Source of the DNA: Coemansia sp. RSA 922
Lineage: Eukaryota; Kickxellomycota; Kickxellomycetes; Kickxellales; Kickxellaceae
DNA length: 21,782 nucleotides
Direction: 5' to 3'
NCBI GenBank assembly: GCA_027577415.1
Contig: JANBQS010000302.1
Span: forward strand, 1-21,782
The notes beneath the pieces were generated by a model that was not told the DNA's origin, searched no databases, and saw only the letters and a program-made list of their open reading frames with translations. Below are positions 1 to 7,369 of the stretch, in pieces (positions within the stretch are counted from its first letter, which is position 1; each line of letters starts with the position of its first letter). A program made the position numbers and the translations under genes.

Positions 1-941
1 GGGAAGGGTACGGCACCAGGAAATACCGGCTGCCTTGACAAATCCCTATCCCGCGTTGTTCGAAACCTTAGAGTGTGCAAGTCGGGGTACTGTACATAGC
101 TACCGTCGGCGTTTTGAATGAGACCTGTGATGTCATCGCCCTCCAGCAAGTTAAGGTCCAGGTGTTGCAAAGTCAGCGCGTTGTGCCGTACGAGCTGCAC
201 CATCGACTCAATACTGCCTCCTTCGCGGTTATCATTTACCAGGCGACGAATCGCACTCAAAGACGTATCCATGCGTATCGGCCTACTAGGGAAGCGAAGC
301 TCAATATCAGGTATAGACTGACAGATCTGCGCGACAAGAGTGTCAAATTGCTGACTCGGGAGATGTGTTCTGACGGCAGTGTCGCTCGTTGACCCTATGT
401 AAACCTTTTGAAGCATAGGCGCTATCTGTTTGATATGACGAACGAATGCGCGGATATGTGCCTCGGCATCTGACGAAATAATGATATCTTCTGCGGAATG
501 ATCTGATCCGCGCGAAAGGTCGAGCTTCAAATCCAGTGAACGAGCCTTTGGAGACGTAAAGTCGACGTAAGGCTCGCGCAACAACGCCTCAAGTGCGAGT
601 CCGTTGTAGATATAATATTCGCTCAATTTAAGCCTCAGCTTTTTTGTGTGTAGGTTCATGAGAAACTCACTATGGATGAGAAAATACCACCGCTCAGATT
701 TCATCTTCCAGACGTTGGCAGATAAGTTATCAAAAGCCAACGTACATGTCCAACAGCAGTAGGGGATAACAACGGCGCGAAAGCGATGACAAACACTCAA
801 TAGTGGCAGAAGTAGTTTTGTGTGTCCTTTGGAGCTTCTGGTGACGCCGTCAAACAGTAGACGGCTACTGCCTACGACATGACCAACAATAGACTCGATG
901 ATATGAATCGGGAGTATCTGGAGAGGCGAAACACAATACAT
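1..941 (-). CDS. F-box-like / leucine-rich family protein, N-terminal part (truncated by window edge)
   Basis: I translated the minus strand from the ATG at 941-939 and found 313 codons without a stop down to position 3, so the gene continues beyond the window. The N-terminus (about residues 10-60) has the layout of an F-box: LPIHIIESIVGHV, then LLPLLSVCHRFRAVV, followed by an aromatic/Cys stretch. The rest alternates Leu/Ile-rich segments such as LTLQHLDLNLL and LHTLRFR, which suggests degenerate leucine-rich repeats. F-box/LRR proteins usually select substrates for SCF ubiquitin ligases; that role is inferred from the family. The opening resembles a large lineage-expanded family I recall from Coemansia genomes, which cannot be checked here. 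No introns are needed. Confidence is high that it is coding, moderate for the family. Confidence 0.75.
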   Translation of the reverse strand, partial: MYCVSPLQILPIHIIESIVGHVVGSSRLLFDGVTRSSKGHTKLLLPLLSVCHRFRAVVIPYCCWTCTLAFDNLSANVWKMKSERWYFLIHSEFLMNLHTKKLRLKLSEYYIYNGLALEALLREPYVDFTSPKARSLDLKLDLSRGSDHSAEDIIISSDAEAHIRAFVRHIKQIAPMLQKVYIGSTSDTAVRTHLPSQQFDTLVAQICQSIPDIELRFPSRPIRMDTSLSAIRRLVNDNREGGSIESMVQLVRHNALTLQHLDLNLLEGDDITGLIQNADGSYVQYPDLHTLRFRTTRDRDLSRQPVFPGAVPF

Positions 942-1336
942 TTTGAGAGCTGGAAGTAAGTAAAGAGTGAAGTATTTATTAGTCGGTTACTCAACAAATA
1001 AAAATCCAACAAACGTCGCGCAAACAAGCTAAATACTTTTGTATATGAGAGTCTAGTTATGGACGTTGAGCGCCAAATTCTCGCAATACGCCAGATTGAA
1101 TCAAATCATGAAAGTGTATTACGCAACTGACAATATACTAAACTCAACATGTCAATATCATGAAAACTGCTGACACTTGCAAGACTCGAAATGTTTGTTT
1201 TGATTTTCCCTTATCTTGTACCATTTGTTTGTTGTAAAAGACATGTCTAATTTCTGATTGACTTGTCTGTACTCAAGTAAACAACTATTCAAACTTGGAG
1301 CAATCCCCTACACTAGAGTGTAGAAATTTTGGCGCA
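942..1336. other. AT-rich intergenic region between divergent genes
   Basis: This stretch separates the left-edge F-box-like gene (minus) from the recombinase-like gene (plus), so it should hold both promoters. It is AT-rich with short A and T runs. I see no RNA gene, clear repeat or convincing ORF. The frame of the downstream gene opens after a TGA at 1259-1261 but has no ATG before 1337. Confidence 0.5.
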
Positions 1337-1999
1337 ATGTGCGATGAATATGATATCGGTGAGATGGCTGCTAAGGCGCTTGCAGGCAATATCATGGGGT
1401 GGAGTAGCGCTACTGTGCAAGAGTCATCTGGCAGAAATACTGGTCCTGAGGCTGGCGATATTGTGGACAATAAACCACTTGCCGATGTACCTACCATGTT
1501 ATCAGATCCAAGTAGCATGTCAGGAGAAAGCACGAGTGATGGTGATAGCGTGTCAGGAGAAAGCACAGACGATTCTGATAGTACCTCTGAAGAAATGGCG
1601 GATGACACTGACAGTTCCTCGGTGGCCAACCCAACAGTGGCAGTTGCTGACACCACTCTGGAATCTACACAAGTGGTGCTACCAACGGATCTAAGTCGTC
1701 GTAGCGTCATCCGCGATGGGCTCTTGCGTCAGGGCTTCTCTGAACCTGGTATTTCTGCTTACTTTTCCGAGTTTAGGGAAAGCACCAACCGCAACCACGA
1801 CACTATGTGGGGATACTGGGTATATTGGTGTGTAGCTAGAGGTATGGATCCCCGCATAACAGCTGATGTGGACTTAAACACCTCTATGTCGGGAATTAAA
1901 TGGTCAGAGGCGAGGAAGAAGCAGTCCAAATACCAGATCAAGTTGGTCTGGTCGATTGTCGAAGGACATCTGCCACCAAGAAAAGGCGGTCGTAGGTAA
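1337..1999 (+). CDS. Acidic protein with tyrosine-recombinase-like core-binding domain, no catalytic domain
   Basis: The ATG at 1337 gives 220 residues; the frame opens further upstream only through a TTG. Residues 55-95 are a Ser/Asp/Glu/Thr-rich acidic tract. Residues 122-180 contain a GFSEP segment, then an EST-N motif followed by a spaced aromatic pattern (W-GYW-YWC-ARGMDP). That arrangement is typical of the SAM-like core-binding domain of tyrosine recombinases, including those of DIRS/Ngaro retroelements and Cryptons. The chain ends at 220 with a basic tail (RKGGRR), and the Arg/His-x-x-Arg/Tyr catalytic domain is absent, so it cannot be an active recombinase on its own. A run of 13 A starts inside the TAA stop. 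It may be a decayed element or a host gene derived from one. The ORF is clear; the family call is from pattern only. Confidence 0.55.
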   Translation: MCDEYDIGEMAAKALAGNIMGWSSATVQESSGRNTGPEAGDIVDNKPLADVPTMLSDPSSMSGESTSDGDSVSGESTDDSDSTSEEMADDTDSSSVANPTVAVADTTLESTQVVLPTDLSRRSVIRDGLLRQGFSEPGISAYFSEFRESTNRNHDTMWGYWVYWCVARGMDPRITADVDLNTSMSGIKWSEARKKQSKYQIKLVWSIVEGHLPPRKGGRR

Positions 2000-2304
2000 A
2001 AAAAAAAAAAGGCAGGCGTTACGGATAGTCTCTCCCGTATGGCGAATATATTCGTCTAATCTATCGGAAACACAGTTCAGTCGATAACGAACCAATGAGT
2101 TTAATAAAGTTTTGTAAACACAGTAAATAATATTGCGTACGTTCTGGCATCAACGACATGTTGACAATTCATTTATATTATCAGCTAGTATACTTGTTGA
2201 GCAATAGAGTATGTGTCGCCTAGTGCGCCAAAACAAATATACTGGCAATGAATGCCTAAGGGGTCATCAAGTCATTGAGAGCAAATAAACTACTGCTCGG
2301 GCAT
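2000..2304. other. Intergenic region downstream of two converging genes
   Basis: AT-rich sequence between the stop of the recombinase-like gene and the stop of the secreted-protein gene on the other strand. It begins with the A13 run (1998-2010). No ORF or RNA gene is supported. It should contain both 3' untranslated regions. Confidence 0.45.
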
Positions 2305-2901
2305 CTATGGCATCAAGGGCATGCCAGTAGATGGGCGGCCAAACCAAAAGCGTGTGGGCTCCATGGCAGCAGCGTTGATGGCCCTGAACATAGTGTGCAT
2401 CACCCTCAGCATCATCCTCATGGCGTTCTGGGGCACGGGGGCCAGCTGGATGCCGTACTGGCAGCTCTCAGGCGCAAGCGGAGCTGCAGAGGCTCCAGCA
2501 GCGGTAATCGAGTCAACGGTACACACGGGGAGGTACCACACGTCGCCAGACTGGACAACGTTCATCGACAAGTGAGTGAACTTGTTCATCGTCGGATCAA
2601 ACACCTGCGCAGTCATGACGGGCGTAGAGGCATCAACGTTCGACAAGCGGGACATGTCAAAGTACGTGATCAGGCGAGAGAGCAGCGACTGAGTCAGCGA
2701 GCTCGGCATCTGGGCGACCTGGGGCATCTGAGGCAATTGACCAACCTGAGGCATCTGCGGCATTTGGCCAGTGACAACATTGGCGACAGGAGTATCGGCG
2801 ACCTTGGGAGCAGGGCTCGTGGTGTCGCTGGCCGGCATGGGATTGCTCTGAGCCAGAGCGGCGACGGCAAGGCAAGAAATGGCGGCAAAGGAGATCTTCA
2901 T
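2305..2901 (-). CDS. Small secreted Met/Pro/Gln-rich protein, unknown function
   Basis: A 198-residue protein starting at the ATG 2901-2899. Residues 1-17 form a classical secretory signal (MKIS, then a hydrophobic core, cleavage likely after ALA). After a Ser/Pro/Thr linker, residues 47-66 are a short repeat of QMPQ(M/V/L)PQ type. The rest (67-198) is a possible small globular domain with two cysteines after cleavage (C127, C147) that could pair. The C-terminus is again Met-rich (MRMMLRVMHTMF). I do not recognise the family. It has no transmembrane segment or evident GPI signal, so it is probably exported or wall-associated. The signal peptide supports this frame over the equally long open frame on the opposite strand. 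Confidence 0.75.
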   Translation of the reverse strand: MKISFAAISCLAVAALAQSNPMPASDTTSPAPKVADTPVANVVTGQMPQMPQVGQLPQMPQVAQMPSSLTQSLLSRLITYFDMSRLSNVDASTPVMTAQVFDPTMNKFTHLSMNVVQSGDVWYLPVCTVDSITAAGASAAPLAPESCQYGIQLAPVPQNAMRMMLRVMHTMFRAINAAAMEPTRFWFGRPSTGMPLMP

Positions 2902-3306
2902 GCTGAGTGATTTGACTTTGCTGTTGAAAGATGTCGTTAGGTAGAAAAAAGGCAGGCGAGTGCTGGTGCTGAATCCTAAAACAAAAGAATAGAGCTAAAC
3001 TAGCTGTTTTTATACTGACATTTTAAACAGCATGGCCACAGTAAAAAAAACACACTTGCTGACATCCATCGTCGTGGCTCTACAGATTTAAACTGCGTGG
3101 CAATGACTGAAATATTTATAGATGCTCCGTCGATGATGGCCAGCGCGAATCAGGGCCGCCACGTAAGTGTCCAACAGATGTTGACAACTTGACATCGAGA
3201 ATACGTGGTGATAAACATGTTTACTGAATTAAAAAAATATCACTTCGAATAGCCCTTATTTGACACCCACGCTCCAACAGAATATAGCCGTCTGTTCTAC
3301 GATATG
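2902..3306. other. Intergenic region upstream of the secreted-protein gene
   Basis: This stretch should carry the promoter of the minus-strand gene at 2305-2901. It is AT-rich near 2990-3060 and 3220-3240. No convincing ORF, RNA gene or repeat is seen. Confidence 0.45.
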
Positions 3307-3546
3307 TCACCAGCCTCTACTCGCGCGCGCTGCTTTCTCCGCTGCCAGTACTGCTCTAACATTACGGATTTCGTTTCTCCATCCGCCAAATAAGAGGCGT
3401 CGCAACCGAGACGCATGCGGTCTGAATCCATCTGTAGTGATCATCTCTTTCATGTAGGCCATGAATAACTCGCTGTTTGTATGTATCGCTGCATAGTCGA
3501 AATTAGGACACACCAGAGTCAGCAGCAGCAGCACAACGTACCGCAT
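3307..3546 (-). CDS. Candidate small protein, either secreted (79 aa) or the second exon of a spliced gene
   Basis: The ATG at 3546-3544 opens 79 codons. Residues 1-19 look like a signal peptide (MRYVV, a Leu-rich core, then FDYAA). The remainder is helical and basic, ending AAEKAARASRGW, and looks protein-like. However, the signal-like part is also readable as an intron on the minus strand: GTACGT at 3541-3536, a CTAAT branch-like motif, and a TATGCAG acceptor ending at 3489. Splicing there would join 3488-3307 in phase to the upstream frame at 3558-3773, were it not for a TGA at 3560-3558. I do not recognise the product. The C-terminal segment is probably real; the 5' structure is undecided. 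Confidence 0.4.
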   Translation of the reverse strand: MRYVVLLLLTLVCPNFDYAAIHTNSELFMAYMKEMITTDGFRPHASRLRRLLFGGWRNEIRNVRAVLAAEKAARASRGW

Positions 3547-3557
3547 GCTTCACATTG

Positions 3558-3773
3558 TCAGTAGGAGCTAGTGGAAATTGCCAGCAACGGAGCCGCTTTC
3601 CCGTCGGAGCGTAGTTTGCGATTGCGTACGCGGGTAGCTTGTGTTTGGCGACTCCTCTGGGCCGCTGGCCAATGCCAGAAAAGGAGGTGTGTAGATCTGA
3701 GAGCAACCACATTTCCCACCGCCTCCTCTAACTCTTCAGGCAGAGAAAACAAAATTTTGATCGAGCGAACCAT
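3558..3773 (-). CDS. Candidate short ORF (71 aa), possible first exon of the gene at 3307-3546
   Basis: The ATG at 3773-3771 opens 71 codons to a TGA at 3560-3558. The first 35 residues (MVRSIKILFSLPEELEEAV, then ALRSTHLLFWHW) have a plausible strand/helix/strand pattern. The second half is low-complexity and basic. The frame lies in phase with the putative exon at 3307-3488 through a canonical-looking intron (3489-3541), but the TGA stops it 15 nt before the donor. It could be a first exon with a mis-assigned border, a broken gene, or chance. I do not recognise a family. Confidence 0.25.
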   Translation of the reverse strand: MVRSIKILFSLPEELEEAVGNVVALRSTHLLFWHWPAAQRSRQTQATRVRNRKLRSDGKAAPLLAISTSSY

Positions 3774-4156
3774 TGGAAACGTACAGCTGGCATAGGACTC
3801 GCTCAAGAACACATTTAACGCAGCCCCACTAGCTACACCCGAACCTACTTCTACTTCTTACCCACAACGGAGCTCTCATATTGGAGCTCTGTATGGGCAC
3901 AATTCCATTGTGTGGTGCATTCACAAACACACGATATTAGCGCGAATCCAAACATTTCTCACAGTAGGCACATAAGAGTCGTCGTCACACGGAGATCGAG
4001 TAAAGCTAAAATTATAAGATTGAGAATTATAGTATTGCAACCCAATTTTGTGAGATCATTAGTTTCACATGGCAGACATCGATATATGATTAGTTACATT
4101 GGACTTGTATTGGTGCAAATAGTAAGTGATCACATAAATAGTCCAGCCTCTAATTA
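3774..4156. other. Intergenic region upstream of the small ORFs and downstream of SMU1
   Basis: No supported gene. It contains two direct copies of GGAGCTCT (3869-3876 and 3883-3890) and a small inverted repeat, CACAAT-TCC-ATTGTG (3898-3912). It becomes AT-rich towards the SMU1 stop codon. Confidence 0.4.
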
Positions 4157-5701
4157 TTAGCTGGCCCAAATTGGCACGCGGCGATCGTTCGAGAAGAAGG
4201 CGACTATACTCAACGACGGATGACACGCCATGCCGAATATCTCAGCATCTGCGACCTTTGGAGTATTATCTAGTGGCAGTCCAGTCTCAACGTCAAAGCA
4301 ATGCAAAGCCGACGTGTCAGACACAGCCAAGACAAGCTTGCCTCGGGGCAGGACGGCAGCAGCCAAGAACTCATTGCAAGTTCCTTGTTTAGCAGCAAAC
4401 GACCGCTTGACCTGTCCATCGATACCCACTATGTATATTGTAGGCGATTTCGTGCACACAATGAACTCAGTCGGTCGCCCAGGAATAGCATGCGCGCTGA
4501 GAATTCCTGGCATCGACAGCCCAAGTTTATCGGAACCAGGAAGCACCGTAAACAAGCACTCAGCAGAGCCCGATTCCCAGATCCGTAACGAGCCATCATC
4601 AGACGTACTAACAACGCGCGACATATCCTCAGTAAACACAGCACTAGTAATGGCAGCAGTGTGTCCACGAAACTCGCGCAGCATATTGCCTGACTTTAGC
4701 CCATGTATCCGAATAATTCCGTCGGCGCTGCCGCTAAGTATCTGAGTGTCATCTCTTGAAAACGCCACGCTAGATACACGTTGGCTGTGAGCAGAAGGAA
4801 ACCTCTTGGCGATAGATCCTGATTTTACTTTCCAAGCCTTGACCTTCCCATCACCAGCGCCAGCACACACCAAGTCGCCCGAATGACTAAAGGCCAGAGA
4901 CGTCACCGTGTCTTCCATCATCATTAGCGAGCCCTTTGCTTGGAAATCAAGTTCATCGGCTATTTTGCCCGTCATAGCACTCCAGAACTCTATAAACCCG
5001 CCAATGCTACCAGTCGCTATATACTCGCCATTAGGTGAAAATGCCAAGCTACCGGGATGCTCGTTCTTTGGGAATTTAATGGTAGCCAAAAGCTTCGTAG
5101 GCGGTTTGTCCTCGCCTGACGATACAACTTCCAGGGTTCTCCCGTAAAACAAATCATACGGTACGCCGTCAGGAATGACCCCTTGCTGCTTTTGCCACTG
5201 GATCGAATGACCAAGGAGCGTGAGTAATCGGGACGGCGGCGCAGTACTGACTTCGCTGACAAGACTATTGGCGATCTCCAAACGCCGTGACTCTTTGGTT
5301 CCCTTTCCTCCGAACGTATCGTTTAAATCAAGCGACGTCCTGGACAGGAGTTGCTCTAGTTTAAGGTATCGGTCCGGTTGCGATGTGCGCATAATCTCCA
5401 TCGGTTCCGTTTGTCGAAGTAGTGCTCGCGCAGGACCCATGTCCCGAAGCTCCACCAGTTCAATAATAATGTGCTCGTAGAGGTCGACTAGCTTTCCCTG
5501 AGCAATGCCAGCTTGCTCGACGCTGGCCAGAACGGCCTCCCACTTTCCCTTGATAATATCGCTTTTGAAAGTGTCGACATTGTCTACTGTGTTGATTGAA
5601 ATTCCAGTCTCCTTTTGTAGCGTCTCGAGTGTCTTTTGCAAGTTGTGTTCTTTGAGAAATTGCTCGACCAGACGAACTACGGTAGCAGACTCGATGTCCA
5701 T
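4157..5701 (-). CDS. SMU1: WD40-repeat spliceosomal protein SMU1
   Basis: The 514-residue protein matches the length of animal SMU1 (about 513) and aligns end to end without an intron. Residues 4-38 form a LisH motif (VVRLVEQFLKEHNL) and 40-95 a CTLH region (WEAVL, LIDLYE-like, ELVELRDMGPARALLRQT). The conserved linker PPSRLLTLLG follows at about 156-164. A seven-bladed WD40 propeller runs from about residue 212 to the end, with repeats such as HSGDLVCAGAGDGKVKAWK and IRIHGLKSGNMLREFRGH. SMU1 is a nuclear B-complex spliceosome factor that works with RED/IK in splice-site choice and spliceosome activation. Only 121 bp separate its ATG from the stop of the upstream gene on the same strand; that gap is pyrimidine-rich on the coding strand and should hold the promoter. 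Confidence 0.97.
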   Translation of the reverse strand: MDIESATVVRLVEQFLKEHNLQKTLETLQKETGISINTVDNVDTFKSDIIKGKWEAVLASVEQAGIAQGKLVDLYEHIIIELVELRDMGPARALLRQTEPMEIMRTSQPDRYLKLEQLLSRTSLDLNDTFGGKGTKESRRLEIANSLVSEVSTAPPSRLLTLLGHSIQWQKQQGVIPDGVPYDLFYGRTLEVVSSGEDKPPTKLLATIKFPKNEHPGSLAFSPNGEYIATGSIGGFIEFWSAMTGKIADELDFQAKGSLMMMEDTVTSLAFSHSGDLVCAGAGDGKVKAWKVKSGSIAKRFPSAHSQRVSSVAFSRDDTQILSGSADGIIRIHGLKSGNMLREFRGHTAAITSAVFTEDMSRVVSTSDDGSLRIWESGSAECLFTVLPGSDKLGLSMPGILSAHAIPGRPTEFIVCTKSPTIYIVGIDGQVKRSFAAKQGTCNEFLAAAVLPRGKLVLAVSDTSALHCFDVETGLPLDNTPKVADAEIFGMACHPSLSIVAFFSNDRRVPIWAS

Positions 5702-5822
5702 ACTAAAATTGAAGAAGGCGATAATAAAATATAAATTAGAGAATGCACGAAAGAAACAGAAAAGAAAAGAAAAGGGGGTTGGGCTGCCATTAAGATTTCT
5801 TATGTGCTTGATCTAGGGACTA

Positions 5823-6872
5823 TTAGGTGCTTGATCCCGTGGATCGGGTGCTGGATTGCTCAGCGACCCGTGCAATGGCGCCCAAGACGGCCGCAGTAGA
5901 GCACAGGACTCGCTGAGTAAAACATGTCTCCTTGTCCATTGCCAATAGCCACGCTATTGCTGCCTGTCCCAAGCGCAAGGCATGCTCAGGAGCTCGCTTA
6001 ACGCGACATGTCGCGTATACCCACACTCCAGCTCTAGTCATACCCAGGACAATAAGCTCGGGCAGCTGCGAGTTCCTAAACTGTGTAGCGGCCCACACAC
6101 AAACATGACCCAGGAACACCAGCCACAAGATAATCGCCTGATTAATGAGGCTCAGCCCGCGGGCTGCAGCGAGCGCCACTGTACTGCGCACATAGTCAAC
6201 GGCTTGGTCAGTAAGTCCACCATTGGTAACTGTTGCCACACGCGCATTAGAGCCACCATCCGTGCTGGCTTGCAATCCTGAGTTAGAGTCTTCGGTAATC
6301 CGAGTCGACCGAAGCGAGTCAAGTGTGTTGTAACTAGGATCACCATTGCCAGACTCTAGCAAAAGTCTGTGCAAATGCACCCGCTCGCGAAGCCGAGGAT
6401 CGCGAATACCGTCAGTGTCATTCAACGAAGTAGACAGGCGCTCCAAGGCCGCGACAAGCAAATTAGCAGCAACCTCGTGTCGCCCCAGCTCATCCTCCTG
6501 GCGAGCCCTGATGGCCAGCGCTACTGCGGTATTAATTCGGGCGTGATTAAGCCCATGTGCCAATTCATTCGACTCGGGCACACCTATATTGCGTCGCAGC
6601 AGCTCAGTCGATGCAAATACGCTGGTGGAATAACCGCTGGCAGCAGCGCTAGAGTTTTCAGATACGCTGGACACAGCGCGACTACGCTGAGGAATTGCTG
6701 GTGAGGCGCACACTGTTGCATCATCTGCTAGGGAGCGCTCAGACTGATCATCACCACTACTATCTGCTGCTCCGGGCGGTTCTTGGTCGGATCCGGCAAT
6801 CTTTGACAACCAGCTGTTGACCATGCTCGCTCGGTTGGCGACAGGAGATACGGCGGCTAGTGCAGAGAACAT
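5823..6872 (-). CDS. Unassigned protein with MIT-like helical segment and C-terminal hydrophobic segments
   Basis: 349 residues from the ATG at 6872-6870, no intron. Residues 25-85 are a Ser/Ala/Asp-rich disordered region. Residues 108-172 form helices with the pattern AVALAIRARQEDELG-x-HEVAANLLVAALERL, which resembles the three-helix MIT domain found in ESCRT and membrane-trafficking proteins (A-x-x-A-x-x-x-D-x-x-G-x-x-x-x-A-x-x-x-Y/L). Residues 175-220 are a second Ser/Thr/Asn-rich linker. From about 228 to 312 the chain is hydrophobic, with one strong membrane candidate (240-262: INQAIILWLVFLGHVCVW) and weaker ones near 270-288 and 302-312. A membrane-anchored protein that docks on ESCRT-III-like partners is possible but only inferred. 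It lies head to tail with SMU1. Confidence 0.75.
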   Translation of the reverse strand: MFSALAAVSPVANRASMVNSWLSKIAGSDQEPPGAADSSGDDQSERSLADDATVCASPAIPQRSRAVSSVSENSSAAASGYSTSVFASTELLRRNIGVPESNELAHGLNHARINTAVALAIRARQEDELGRHEVAANLLVAALERLSTSLNDTDGIRDPRLRERVHLHRLLLESGNGDPSYNTLDSLRSTRITEDSNSGLQASTDGGSNARVATVTNGGLTDQAVDYVRSTVALAAARGLSLINQAIILWLVFLGHVCVWAATQFRNSQLPELIVLGMTRAGVWVYATCRVKRAPEHALRLGQAAIAWLLAMDKETCFTQRVLCSTAAVLGAIARVAEQSSTRSTGSST

Positions 6873-7369
6873 TGTTGTGCCAGTGAGAAAAAATATGTAG
6901 TAATGACAGATATGTAAACAGAAAGAGGAAAAACTATTTTGACAGCTATAAATACAGTTTAAAGCAGAGAAGAAATGGAAAAAAAAGCCGTCACTAAAGA
7001 AATGTCAGTCGTCTTTAGAAAATCTTTGTCGGTTGGGGGAAGCTGCAAGCGGCTCTAGTCTGTTTCCTTGGCATGTGAAAGTTAGTAGTAAAATCAGCCC
7101 TTACATGTCATTTTTTACTTCTTCTACTTAATACCAGAAGTTAAGATCGAAGTGGAGCGGTCAGACTATACCTTGTTGTGCATAATGTACTACAATTGTC
7201 TGTGGCACAACAAGTGGCGGCGCTTGTTGTGGAGAATGAAAAAGGACAAGGGCCGACACTAGCTTGTGTTACAGCCACCATCACTCGGCCAAAAAAAAAA
7301 AAATTGGCTCCCACGTCGATATCTTTCTTTCTTTAACCAAAAACCAAATTTTTAAAAATTTTTTCAGCC
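6873..7369. promoter_or_regulatory. Divergent promoter region with a 10-bp inverted repeat
   Basis: This stretch separates the MIT-like gene (minus) from the formamidase-like gene (plus). It contains a perfect 10-bp inverted repeat, CTTGTTGTGC at 7172-7181 and GCACAACAAG at 7205-7214, with a 23-nt spacer. A third copy of CTTGTTGTG lies at 7223-7231. An A-run at about 7291-7303 and a pyrimidine-rich tract precede the plus-strand ATG. A CAG acceptor-like site (TTTTTTCAG) ends at 7367, two bases before that ATG. No gene is supported here. Confidence 0.5.

Noticed and set aside
1285..1710. 141-aa ORF on the minus strand
   Set aside because: It mirrors the Ser/Asp-rich tract of the plus-strand gene and is a low-complexity antisense shadow; the recombinase-like pattern is on the plus strand.
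2275..2910. 211-aa ORF on the plus strand
   Set aside because: Antisense to the secreted-protein gene; His/Arg/Gly-rich with no signal or domain, while the minus frame has a clear signal peptide.
1993..2958. Shared A-run plus GGCAGGCG at about 2001-2018 and 2944-2958, flanking the secreted-protein gene
   Set aside because: About 14 nt including an A-run is expected by chance in a window this size; no other similarity extends from it.
3869..3912. Direct GGAGCTCT pair and CACAAT-TCC-ATTGTG hairpin
   Set aside because: Too short to claim a function; noted only in the intergenic entry.
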